Shown here: piece by piece, positions 11,222 to 20,671 of the stretch
How positions within the stretch are numbered: position 1 is the first letter of the stretch
How the letters are laid out: the number at the start of each line of letters is the position of its first letter
From: Scytalidium lignicola
Taxonomy: Eukaryota > Ascomycota > Leotiomycetes
Assembly (NCBI GenBank): GCA_002812745.2
Contig: NCSJ02000455.1
Coordinates: 1-29,296 of the forward strand
Reading direction: 5' to 3'
DNA length: 29,296 bases
Translations under genes and position numbers: made by a program
Notes under the pieces: model-generated
Seen by the model: the letters and a program-made list of their open reading frames with translations, nothing else
Database searches by the model: none
Told to the model about the DNA's origin: nothing

Positions 11222-11480
11222 TGTTGACTGGAAACACAGGAATACAGAACCACTATTGTATTAATTGCTTGAGGAGTCTACAACTACAGCAGATTCTATA
11301 TATACAGAGAGTTACGGCTGTAAAACTGTTATGGTCAACAGTTACGGTCGTACAGGCACCCTACGGGTGCCTATGGTTGCCTACAGTGGTAGCCTACCGT
11401 AAACCCTATCCGTAAGCCCTAGCATAGGCAACCGTAAGAACACTGTGAAGTGGCATCCGTAAACTCCAAATATTGCAACA
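11222..11480 (-). repeat. Copia LTR (5' LTR of the minus-strand element)
   Basis: This is the second 259-bp copy, tgttgactgg...attgcaaca. It keeps more C and G than the 6429-6687 copy: about 12 of the 15 transitions are in the other LTR's A/T direction. It ends at 11480, immediately followed by AT-rich hAT-like sequence. Confidence 0.92.
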
Positions 11481-11640
11481 TTTTAAATTTTAGATTTTTT
11501 TTAAGTTTTATTTTCAACTGGAAAGGAGATTTAATAATTAATATTTTAATTCTACATTTTATATTTTACAACTGAAGTGTAATATTTCTTTTACTCTTTG
11601 TGATAAAATCATTTGTTATTATAGAGTCACATTATTCTAT
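11481..11640 (-). pseudogene. hAT transposase N-proximal fragment (right of the Copia insertion)
   Basis: Right of the LTR the minus strand, with stops, includes ISFPVENKT*KKSKI. This resembles the hAT 'PFxxVENxxFxxLI' block that normally precedes the D-WTS block found left of the Copia element at 6345-6400. It therefore looks like the upstream part of the same transposase, split by the insertion. About 20 residues expected between the two pieces are not found. The assignment rests on one short motif in AT-rich sequence, so it is moderate. The DNA-binding N-terminus and terminal repeat were not found further right. Confidence 0.5.
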
Positions 11641-12842
11641 GAATCTATTTCATAAAATTATTTCATAAAACTATTTTGGGCTATGAATAAAATTCAGCAA
11701 GCAGTGATACGCTTATATGAAAGTATTTCTATCATGTCTCAACATACGTTAGACTGCTTGTATATAGATATCAATTGAAGGGTAGCTATTCACCTCTCTT
11801 TAGTTCTGTTAAATATACTCCGTATCCAACCTGCCGTTTCATCATACATCCGATACGATCCCAGTGCAGAGATCACGTAAATCACGAGGCTGAACTGGTG
11901 GAGGGTTACATTGACTACCGGTTGACATCTGTGGCACTCACTTGAGTCATAAACCTGGAGACACTCGACTGGAAAGAAGAAACTTGATTTTCAAGGTTAT
12001 GTAAGAATATGGTTTTCTTCTCCATTCCCTTGTTCATTTCATTTGGTCAATAAGCATCTATCACACCATAGGTAGGACGTAAGATATGCTACGTTAGCTA
12101 GGCGATGATGCGGCAATTCAGATACTTTTGTGTATGTACCAAAGCTAATATCCCTAGATCCACACACCATTAGGTTTATATTTGGTGAGTTGTTGAGTAA
12201 GAGTCTTATATTCTAGTAAGAGTGTTAAGTGCATTTTGAATTATATCTGTTAGTGTAGAGCCGTCTCTCTATAACGTTATATTTTATAGCCTGTTAGACT
12301 AATTAGGGGTTTAAACTAACAGTAGCGAGTAACTAATGTGATACATGTAGGACGATGGATGAGTACTTTATAATTAAGGTTGATCTTAAGTAGAAATTGT
12401 ATTTTCGGTCACAAGTTGTCTGAAAGCTCTCAAACCACTAGTGATAGGCTCTCTGTTATTGCCACCATGATTTTTGTATTTAACTATTGTAAATGCACTC
12501 TATTGGTAAAAGGGTTATTCACTGTTGTGTGTTAGATCTTCAGTTTTATTGACGCATTAATAGTTTTGAGGTAGTCATCAAAGATTGACTAGGTGAGGAG
12601 TAATTACAAAATTATTATATAATCAGCTACGTGCTATTAAAAANGTTATTAGGTAGCAGAGCGCTTTATTCGAGATAAAAAAGATATATAGTAATTGATT
12701 ATGATATACGCTGGCTCTTTGTTGTGATGAGGGGATAGAGAACTTTGTCAGCGCTTGTAAAGCTGCCTCGTCAGGCATTCGAAGGCCTGAAGCGATACGC
12801 TGCTCGCTGTTCCTAGCGGATTGTGGCACCCTTAAGCTTTTG

Positions 12843-12854
12843 CTAGACGTCTAG
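12843..12854. promoter_or_regulatory. 12-bp palindrome with CRE-type core
   Basis: ctagacgtctag is a perfect palindrome whose centre gacgtc resembles sites bound by CREB/ATF-type bZIP factors. It lies about 340 bases upstream of the peptidase start. A regulatory role is a guess from position and sequence only. Confidence 0.25.
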
Positions 12855-12960
12855 GGTAGTAAATATGTACTTTCGTCTCTTCGTAACCGCCGATATCTAC
12901 ATCGGTAAGTACGGCTGAGAAGTCCATTATTATATTTTATTATTCGCGCTCTCCCCGCTT

Positions 12961-13059
12961 TAGATGGAGACCTGTTGCCTGCTTATCTGCATAATTATAC
13001 CACCGGTCTCTTCCACCTGCCAAAGTCGGAAGAGCCGGTGCAGATGGATTCCCCATCTA
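12961..13059. repeat. Nested foldback upstream of the peptidase gene
   Basis: Three concentric inverted repeats share one centre. The outer pair is tagatgg (12961-12967) with ccatcta (13053-13059). The middle pair is atctg (12985-12989) with cagat (13040-13044). The inner pair is caccggtctcttcc (13001-13014) with ggaagagccggtg (13028-13040), perfect apart from one bulged T. CGG and CCG triplets lie in the inner arms, as in many Zn2Cys6 factor sites. It may be a regulatory structure or a tiny miniature transposon. Confidence 0.5.
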
Positions 13060-13192
13060 GCCTAGCCTCAGTCAGACGTAATAACCCACACAGCTCTCGC
13101 CATTTATAACAAGTCCATGGTGATCATTTCTCTCTTTCTGTTTTCTTTCCTCATTGTTGGATGTTCTTGCAATTGGAATCCCAATGGTGACT

Positions 13193-15293
13193 ATGAGGTT
13201 CTTCCGTGCTCTGTCCGTGGCTCTCTGTGTTGTTTCCTCCTCCGCCTCTGTCATACGAAGTGAAGATGCAGAGCTCAAGGAGAGACAGTCGGCGCCGTAT
13301 CCAGCGTACACAATTGACACTCCAGTTCGTTTGATTCCGTTTATGAGAGACTATATTCAGTGCTTTTATAAAGTAATTGGTCTAACCTGTGACTAAATAG
13401 ATCGATCATTTCCCTCAAAGCAGTCGTTATGCGCCCCATGTAAAAGGAACTTTCAAGCAAAGGTATTTCTTTGATTCGACATACTACAAGCCTGGAGGAC
13501 CCGTTTTCCTTTATATTGCTGGTGAAACAAGTGGTCCAAGCAGATTCTCCAACTTGGAGAATGGAAGTATGATTATAACTCTTTGCAGTAGTTGACAATT
13601 GAATTGACGAAAACGTTCCAGTTATTCAGATCCTGATGCAAGCTACCAATGGACTGGGGGTGATCCTTGAAAACAGATTCTACGGTGAAAGTTTTCCTTT
13701 TGAAAACAGTACCACTGATAACCTGCGGTACATGACCAATGAGCAAAGTATGCTATTCGTAATTCCATTGTGATAACTCCGAGCTTGGCCTGTACTAACA
13801 CCCTTAGCTATTGCCGACAATGCGTACTTTGCTCAGCACGCAACATTTCCTGGAATTTCAGGAGACCTAACTGCTCCCAAAACACCATGGATTCTCTATG
13901 GAGGAAGTCTAGCAGGTGCAGAGACTGCTTTCTCCATCGTCACATATGGAGATATCCTCTACGGGGGCATAGCAAGTAGTGGCACTGTTCATGCTAAGCT
14001 GGCATATCCCGAATGGTAACTTGGAATATCATAATCTACACCTACTGAATTCCTGGCTGACTGTTTGGATACACAGGTATGATCCAATCCAGAAGTTCGG
14101 TCCCCAGGATTGCATCGCTAGCATCAATGCAATCGTTGAAAAGATCGACTACCTCGTAGCCACTCATAACACAAAAGCGATCCAAGAGCTGAAGGCTATT
14201 TTTGGACTTGAAGACCTCAAGGATATCAGGGATTTTGCTATGACAATAGCGTTCCCCAGTAAGCCTGTTAATTCCCCTTACTTTTGCTCTCGAAGATGCA
14301 TCTAACCAAATTCTTCTAGTTGGTGGCCCACTCAACTATCCGATTAACACCTGGCAAGAGCTCAACTGGTATCCAGCTTACAGTGGGCCTGACTTCTTCT
14401 ACTTCTGCGGCAATATCACCAATATCAACCCTTCCCCGAGTGTTGCGGCAGTTGATAACCAGCTGGCAAAATACACTCATGGAGCTACATGGACGAACCT
14501 TGGGAATTATGCCAAGTATTTTAAGGAGGTGTATTTGCCTCTTTGCCCAAATGGTGATATCAATAATATAGAGTGTTTTGGAACACAGAATCGTGAGTCA
14601 ACTAACCAACCTCAAAAGTCGTACAGACCAACTGATTGGGAACCAGAAACGTTTTACGCCGATATTAGCAATGGAGCCGGACGTTCTTACCTATACACAA
14701 GTAACTACAGCTTCTGGAATCATAACTACGTAGGACTTCATTGCTAACTCTTAACCTTTAGCCTGCACTGAGAATGGTGCATACCAAGTCGCCCCTTCAT
14801 CAGGACCATCACTGATCATGAACGTTCTCCAGATTGACTACACGTAAGTCAGATAAATCATGATCTATATTAAATCTAGATTTTAAAAGCATTTAAACTA
14901 TATTTATACTAATTTATACTTACTAGCCAACAATGGTGCACCTGGTCCTTCCCACCAGGACGTTATAACCGGATCCCTCCAACCCCAGATCTCTCCGTAT
15001 GGAATAAATACGGCGGAGCCAATATCAAAGCCGACCGACTTGCTATAATTGACGGAGATGCCGATCCATGGCTAGGCCTGACATTCCACGATCCCGCCGC
15101 TGGACTTCGCGTTTCAACTGACAATAACCCTGAATACCTCATTACCGGTTCAGGCCATCACTGGGATAGCTACGGAATCCTCGATATTCCAGCTGAACCA
15201 CTGTTTATCCAGCAGGCGCATTTGTGGGAGATTAGGACTGTCCAAAAGTGGTTGAAGGAGTTCAAGAACTGGAAACCAGGACATGGACATTGA
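13193..15293 (+). CDS. S28-family serine peptidase, secreted (9 exons, 529 aa)
   Basis: This is a serine peptidase of MEROPS family S28 (lysosomal Pro-X carboxypeptidase / dipeptidyl peptidase II relatives), probably secreted, releasing residues next to proline. Exons: 13193-13324, 13401-13566, 13622-13747, 13808-14015, 14077-14258, 14320-14592, 14647-14700, 14762-14843, 14927-15293. All eight introns are GT-AG, 54-83 nt, several with CTAAC branch points, and the total is exactly divisible by three. The N-terminus MRFFRALSVALCVVSSSAS is a signal peptide. IDHFPQSSRYAPHVKGTFKQR and GGPVFLYIAGE (exon 2) are family signatures. GGSLAGA holds the catalytic Ser (about S175), DGDADPW the Asp (about D454) and GSGHHWDS the His (H485/H486). 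All triad residues are present. An in-frame ATG at 13184 would add three residues; 13193 gives the better signal peptide. The gene ends convergent with the lipase-like gene. Domain and exon joints agree throughout, so I am confident it is intact. Confidence 0.93.
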
Positions 15294-15809
15294 GTTTTTA
15301 AGTGAAACTTAGCTTGATAGAGTCTAATAGATTTCGTATCGGTCTAAGACGTATTTTTGGACTACTCTGTAAGATTGTGCTTCACTGATGAATTAAAAAA
15401 TGACTCAATCACTTGCGTAGAAAGCCACCTTCAATTCCTGTGCCTAACTCCCTCGGTTCCTTAATTTATTTTGCAAGGGTATTTACACCATTTCCTGCAT
15501 CTGAAGTATCGTTGCTCGGATATATGGAGAAGGATATTTCCTATCTACACAATCACAAATTCATTTGCCATTTGCAATTGAGAAGACGATTATAGGATAT
15601 AGATAACGAAAACTAGCCATCCCCAAATCCAAAAGCTATATTTTTTATTATATTGAGAGATTGATTCTAGATATAATTATATAGAGGAATCTATGCAATT
15701 CGTATTTTAGATTATGCTACATTTTTAAATATAAATACATCACGCAGAGCTTGTATATTCTAATCCCCTAATTAAACTTGAATTGGATTATCCCTTCCAG
15801 AGGTAATCC
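15294..15809. other. Convergent intergenic region
   Basis: About 515 bases lie between the stop of the S28 peptidase (plus) and the stop of the lipase-like gene (minus). This should hold both 3' untranslated regions. It is AT-rich (15640-15780 especially), with A-rich stretches that could act as polyadenylation signals. No gene or repeat was recognised. Confidence 0.6.
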
Positions 15810-16949
15810 TCAATTTGATCGGGTCACAATCCAATTCACAACGTCATCCAAAAAAGCCTCCTTTACACCATTGGTATCACTATGCACTATAAGAAATAAG
15901 TATCTTCTTCAAATCACTGGATTTTCAGACTTACAATTGTGCCACGCTCCTTCATATTCCCTAAACTCCATATCCTGAAGATCACTTTCCTCCAACCACT
16001 TCTTGCTGAGAGTATATTCAGTGCATTTATCCTTCGTCCCGTGGCCAATCCAGATGCTGTTGACTTCTGTAGGAAGTTTTACCTGGTGGCTCACCAGCTT
16101 ATTCACGCGGTCAAAGAAATTCAAAATCCCTTCCACGGAAAATAAATGATGAGAGAACGGATCGTCCACATACTGCTTCTGTGCCTCGTCATCCCGAGTC
16201 AGAAGACTAGGCGTTAATGGTACACTCATCCGAAGGCTTGGATAAATATAACCAACAACTTTTAAGAAAACAGTCAATGGAGATGGCCTCGTAGGCGCAT
16301 CTAGTGGCAGGCCGAAATCAGGACCTTCTCCCATGAAACCTCGAATCTGAGCGACTTGATCTCGGGGGCCGGTGCATGCATACGTAAAAACAGCACAACC
16401 TCCCATGGAATGGCCCATCATAAAGAGCGGTACAGTGGATGGTAGATTTGCAGCAACTATGGACTGTATGTCTGCCATAATTCTAGCTGTGGAACCAACG
16501 GCGCCTCTTTGCTCCGGCGAAGAGGCTGACCTGCCATCTCCCCTGTTGATGTTAGTATATCTATAATTTAATTATGTATCTGGATAAACAAGATGCCTGT
16601 TACTTAACTCTGACAGTAACTGGTCTTCTTTCTGCTTACCTGAGATCAAATCCAAAAACCTCAATTTTGTGCTCCGCTAAAGCATGGAAAAAGCTTGCGT
16701 ACGAATTACCTCAGCAAAATTGTTAGTACCTCTGATACCAAATCTAGAAAACAATGCATACAGTGATGATCGTGACCGTGGACGAAGATTAACTTTGCAA
16801 GCGTCTCTTCTTCTGGCTGTTATCCTATCCTTAGCTCCAAGATCTGTCAAAGAATTTTTTTCAAGCTGAGCTCAGCTTACTTTCCATGTTTTTGTGTAGA
16901 GTTTTAATCCATCATCAGCTGTAACCCAGCCTTCCACTGTGGTCACCAT
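15810..16949 (-). CDS. Monoacylglycerol-lipase-like serine hydrolase (5 exons, 292 aa)
   Basis: This is an alpha/beta hydrolase of the monoglyceride lipase family (yeast Yju3 / mammalian MGL type), which releases fatty acid from monoacylglycerols at lipid droplets or membranes. Exons on the minus strand: 16881-16949, 16762-16816, 16640-16709, 15935-16542, 15810-15886. All introns are GT-AG (48-97 nt) and the coding total is divisible by three. The N-terminus MVTTVEGWVTADDGLKLYTK matches the family. FVHGHDHHC forms the oxyanion-side HG motif, GFDLRGDGRS follows, and GHSMGG carries the nucleophile (S110). GTKDKC gives the Asp (D236) and EGAWHNLHSD gives the His (H266). Splicing out 15887-15934 is needed to continue from the catalytic His into the C-terminal helix; without it the frame stops eight residues later. 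No signal peptide is seen. Length (about 290) is normal. Substrate preference cannot be read from sequence. Confidence 0.92.
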
Positions 16950-17461
16950 GCTTGGCGGTTATATAGCTAGAACTGCTTTCTGGTTAATGTGTTGAGTGAT
17001 GAGAGACCTCTATATATATTTGATTATGGATTAGGCTAGTGTCATCGGCCTTTGTATCTTTCTCGATGGCTGGTTGCCTCTTAGCTCAATTGTGTTGTAT
17101 AGTCCTCTCCTATATGTGAGATGATGCCACGTACTGACTCTTCTTACGGCTGACGACATGCTGACACCAACGTAACCGTGCTGATTAATGCGCCAGCCAT
17201 CGTAATACTGTAACAGGCGTGTTTGTCTTCATACTAAAGTAAAAAGTCTTATAGAACTCATCTCATTTAATCACTTCTACATCAAAATACACAGAAGCAC
17301 TTTTACTTGATTCAGTTCAAAAACTCAAAAAAACTACTGAATTCATTTTTTTTACGATACAGTAAAAAAAAANGGCTGAAGGTCAAAAGAAAAACACCAG
17401 GCTTCATCAAAGTCGTATCATTAATTTCGCCAAAAAAACCCAAAAAGGCTTTTTGGAACAT
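16950..17461. other. Intergenic region between alcohol oxidase stop and lipase start
   Basis: About 510 bases separate two minus-strand genes. The right part should be the alcohol oxidase 3' end (A- and T-rich, with an N in an A run at about 17373). The left part is the promoter of the lipase-like gene. No additional gene, RNA or repeat was recognised. Confidence 0.6.
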
Positions 17462-20062
17462 TTAAAGCCTAGCATGGGCAATGGTGGAGAGCTCACCCGG
17501 AGCATGGTAGGTTGGAACCTTCATGTCGAGATCCTTTCCGCTGTAGCCGAGATCCTCTGCGGTGAGGACTGCACACTTCTCGCCGATCAAGAGAGCGGTG
17601 GAGACTTTGTTCAGTTAGTGCTGGCCCTTCTTTGCAGAGAAAAAAGCGGGTGATTTTGGAGAAAGGGGAATACTTACAGGTGTTGCAGCCGACGTTGTCA
17701 GGGCAGATAGAGAGCTAAGTTTTATTGTTAGAGATATGGGACATGTTGAGTACAGGATGGAAACTTACATCAGCAACCTTGAGGCCTTGGACACCGTGTA
17801 CGTTAAGACGCTCATCCAGGACACCGTGCTTAACAATGCTGTTACCATCCTTGGGCGCCATTGAGCAAGTCTAGATATCATTAGCACTCATCTTTTCTGA
17901 CATCTGTGTGTAATAAATGCTACTAAATACTTACACCAAGACTGTGCCAGGTAGTCTCAACATGTCTCTTGACCCACTCCTCGATATGCTCGATATCTCT
18001 GTTGGAGTAATCCAGGTCTTCATAAACCTCTCTCTGGTTGGAGCTAAGGAGGCTAGCTTTTGGTTCCCGTCCCTTGTCAATTGGGAGAGACCAAGAGCCG
18101 TGCTGGATACCAGCTGTCAGATTACCTGGAAGAGCATAGGCCTTGGTGGTGGCGAGGTCCATATCTTTAGCACGAGCTGGAGAGTCGAAGTCGTAGAATG
18201 GGTGCATCGCTTGGACTTCACCGGCATAGGCATCCATGCGGCGAGCAGTCTCACGGGACTTGATGTAGCCCCAGACCATGGGTGCCATGTCGCGCTCATC
18301 GTTCATGAAGCCGGCATCGAAGTCGGGTGATTCATAGGGGTCGGGAGATACGACGTGGATGGAGCCACGGGAGAACGGGTACTCCAAGAAATGGAAAATG
18401 GTGAAGAACTTTCCAGGTGGCCTACGAAACAAAGTTAGTTCTTTTTAACCGATTCGCTGGTAGAGAAGAAAGTAAGAATTAGGACTTACATGAGCATGTG
18501 GTCTCCAAACCATCCGGAAATGACTGAGTAGTGCATGACTGGCTTGTCGGGCTTGTTCTTGAAGTAGCTATCCCAGCCACTCTTGAAATGTGGAGTTGGC
18601 CACGACTCCATCTGGCTCAGTTCTTCATCCGTTGGCCGGATCTTGACACCAGCATCAATACCGTTGGTGGCGAGTGGGCCGGTGCCTTTGAGGTTCCATT
18701 CCTCAAAGACTGCCTTCTGGACTTCTGGGTCGCCTCGAACAAAGTCATCGAAACTCTCAGTGTCAGGCTTGGCACGGTAAACTAGATAATTGTTCAGTTA
18801 AGTCTGAGATGTATATATATTTCCCTGCACCTTTGCAGGCTTCAAAAGATGCTTACCGGAGAACGTCAAGTAGTGGTCCTGGAAATTCAAGCCGACACCT
18901 GGAAGGTCGACAATAGGCTTGATACCAGCGGCGCGTAACTTCTTGGGGTCACCGACACCACTTCGCTGCAAGATCAATGGTGATGAAAGTGTGCCGCCAG
19001 AAATAATGATTTGCTTGCGTGCTCTGAACGTGCGCGAGTGGAGTTGCTTGAAGGAGGGTCGCGTTAGTTAATTAGTCAAGCAGGCGTAACTGTAGCACTA
19101 CTTACACTTGGGTGAAGAGGCTTCGTTGGGATGGTCCGTACACCCACAGCTCGGCCATTCTCAATGATGACTTTGTCGACCTTGGTGTTGCATTGCAGAT
19201 GGAGGTTGTCGTACACTGCTCGGGTAGAGTGAATGTAGGCATGGGCAGAGTCGCTACGACGGCCGGTCTGCGAGGAGTCAGTCACGGCAAAACGTAAAAG
19301 GGAGAAATCATAACATATGTTGAGAAACTTACATCTCTGTTAATCCACTTGAGCCAGTGCTCAGCTCCGTGGCCAGTCACAAGATCTTGGAGGTCGTCAG
19401 TGGTCGGGATTCCTTGAGATTCCGTTGCTCTGAGGAAATCCTGCATGATAGGATAGGTGTAGTTGCCTAATTATCCATATATTAGCCAAACATTGACACC
19501 CTCACGAAAGATAATACAATGAAAACTCACCGAATGAAACCTTAATTGGGCCCTCAAAGCCATGGACATCGCGGTTGTTGCAGGCCCGTTGATATGTCTC
19601 ATGCTTTCTCATGAGCGGGATCAGCTCCTTGGTAGTCCAACCCTTGGCCTGGAAGTCGTCGTAGTCAGAAGCAGAGGCACGAGTGTACATCATAAAGTTG
19701 ATGGATGATCCACCACCCAAGATATGAGCGCAAGGGACAATAGCCTTGCGGCCACCAAGCCATTTCGATGGGCGGGAGTGGTAGAAGGAGGCCGTCTTGC
19801 TGTCCAACTTCATATTCCGTGGGTCTGGCAGCGAGTTCAGTTAAGTGTATGCTTCTTTTTAAGGTGGAATAAAAAAGAGAGTAGTAAAATTAGACTTACA
19901 GATACCAGGACGGTACACCCACGGATTGTTGAGATTGCTCTCTCCAGCCTCGATCAACAAGACCTGAAGCTTGTGATCGAGGTTTGCAAGTCGCCCAGCG
20001 ACAACGCAACCACAACTTCCACCACCACACACGATAATATCAACTTCATCAGGGACAGTCAT
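17462..20062 (-). CDS. AOX1: Alcohol (methanol) oxidase, peroxisomal GMC flavoenzyme (10 exons, 667 aa)
   Basis: This is an FAD-dependent GMC oxidoreductase of the alcohol oxidase group, oxidising short primary alcohols such as methanol to aldehyde and H2O2 in peroxisomes. Exons on the minus strand: 19900-20062, 19531-19824, 19333-19466, 19106-19267, 18857-19046, 18490-18781, 17935-18421, 17769-17870, 17678-17714, 17462-17604. All nine introns are GT-AG (54-75 nt) and the sum is exactly 668 codons. DIIVCGGGSCGCVVAGRLA is the FAD-binding Rossmann loop and IEAGE its Glu. LGGGSSINFMMYTRASASDY is GMC signature 1, and SGGTLSSPLILQRSG is signature 2. WHSLGTCSM carries the catalytic His (about H571), and VGCNTFSTA the second catalytic residue (about N619). 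The C-terminus A-R-L is a PTS1-type peroxisomal signal. A Cys replaces the second Ser usually found in GGGSSGC. The gene has a long gene-free upstream region. In non-methylotrophic fungi such enzymes are thought to handle methanol from pectin demethylation or act in lignin decay; which applies here is unknown. Confidence 0.95.
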
Positions 20063-20644
20063 GATGACAGCAATAAGATTGTATCCAGATACAAAATGTT
20101 AAAAAAGGGTTCAATTCAATTGCAATACGATGAACGATATGATAAAAGAAACAGCTCCCAATATGAGAGAAGTATAGCAAAGAGAAGGGAGAAGGAGAGC
20201 TTGGGATTGGGATGCATCTTGACCCTTTTCTACCCTCCCCCAGACTCTTTGCACCCCATATTTACCCCTCAAACCCCGCACGAAGAGGAAGGGAGAGAGC
20301 AGCAAGCCGCATTTGTCGCAGTTAACGCCGCCTAGACGGGACTAGAATGACCCTCTTTGATGGGAGCTCGGACGCGTAACGATGTAGATGCAGGGTGGCG
20401 AAGATGAGATGAGTGGATCTAACTGGCTCCTGCGGATCCGAAAAAGGGGGTTCGTGTACTGTAAATTTAGATTTACCAACATACCCAAGGGTCTTTTGCT
20501 TGGATCAGCAAACTCTCCCTGATACCCCTCAAAAAGGCTGAGCTTCACATCATGAGCTTGGGAAGGCCGCTTGGCCTTTCTTTACAGGGTTGCTGATGGG
20601 TTAACGGTCAATTGAGAGATGCTTGGTGATAGGTTCCCCACACT

Positions 20645-20671
20645 TTGTATCACGGATGATATGTGATACAA
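20645..20671. promoter_or_regulatory. Perfect 9-bp inverted repeat upstream of alcohol oxidase
   Basis: ttgtatcac (20645-20653) and gtgatacaa (20663-20671) are exact reverse complements around a 9-base spacer, about 585 bases upstream of the alcohol oxidase ATG. The symmetry suits a dimeric DNA-binding protein, but no known site is recognised. A chance occurrence is possible. Confidence 0.3.

Larger units (their letters stand above)
6429..11480 (-). mobile_element. Full-length Copia (Ty1) LTR retrotransposon, inserted in the hAT element
   Basis: Two 259-bp LTRs (6429-6687 and 11222-11480) flank about 4.5 kb of internal DNA read on the minus strand. The order is primer binding site, gag, integrase, reverse transcriptase, RNase H. 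Integrase before reverse transcriptase is the Copia order. Many stops interrupt the polyprotein, so the copy is dead. About 80 bases around 10100-10190 contain scattered Ns of low-quality sequence. The hAT transposase resumes on both sides, so Copia entered an existing hAT copy. The missing target-site duplication, and roughly 20 transposase residues that seem absent at the junction, suggest a small deletion. Confidence 0.9.
11641..13192. other. Intergenic region and upstream region of the S28 peptidase gene
   Basis: Composition changes from AT-rich repeat DNA to ordinary genomic DNA at about 11.7 kb. I find no gene: the longest minus-strand open stretch (12623-12829) contains an N, matches nothing I recognise and has no splice partners. 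Visible structures are a short inverted repeat caagcagt/actgcttg (11699-11760), a 12-bp palindrome (12843-12854) and a nested foldback (12961-13059). The last 300 bases are presumably promoter and 5' leader of the peptidase gene starting at 13193. Confidence 0.5.

Noticed and set aside
12623..12829. Minus-strand stretch starting MPQSARNSEQRI, considered as a transposase start
   Set aside because: The resemblance to pogo-type N-termini is limited to a few residues, it contains an N, and nothing follows downstream.
12905..12925. 13-base match to the complement of the conserved 5S rRNA internal region (aagtacggctgag)
   Set aside because: No further 5S sequence is present on either side, so it is a chance or very short match.
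17917..18330. 137-codon plus-strand open stretch
   Set aside because: It is entirely antisense to exon 7 of the alcohol oxidase gene, whose motifs and splice phases are unambiguous.
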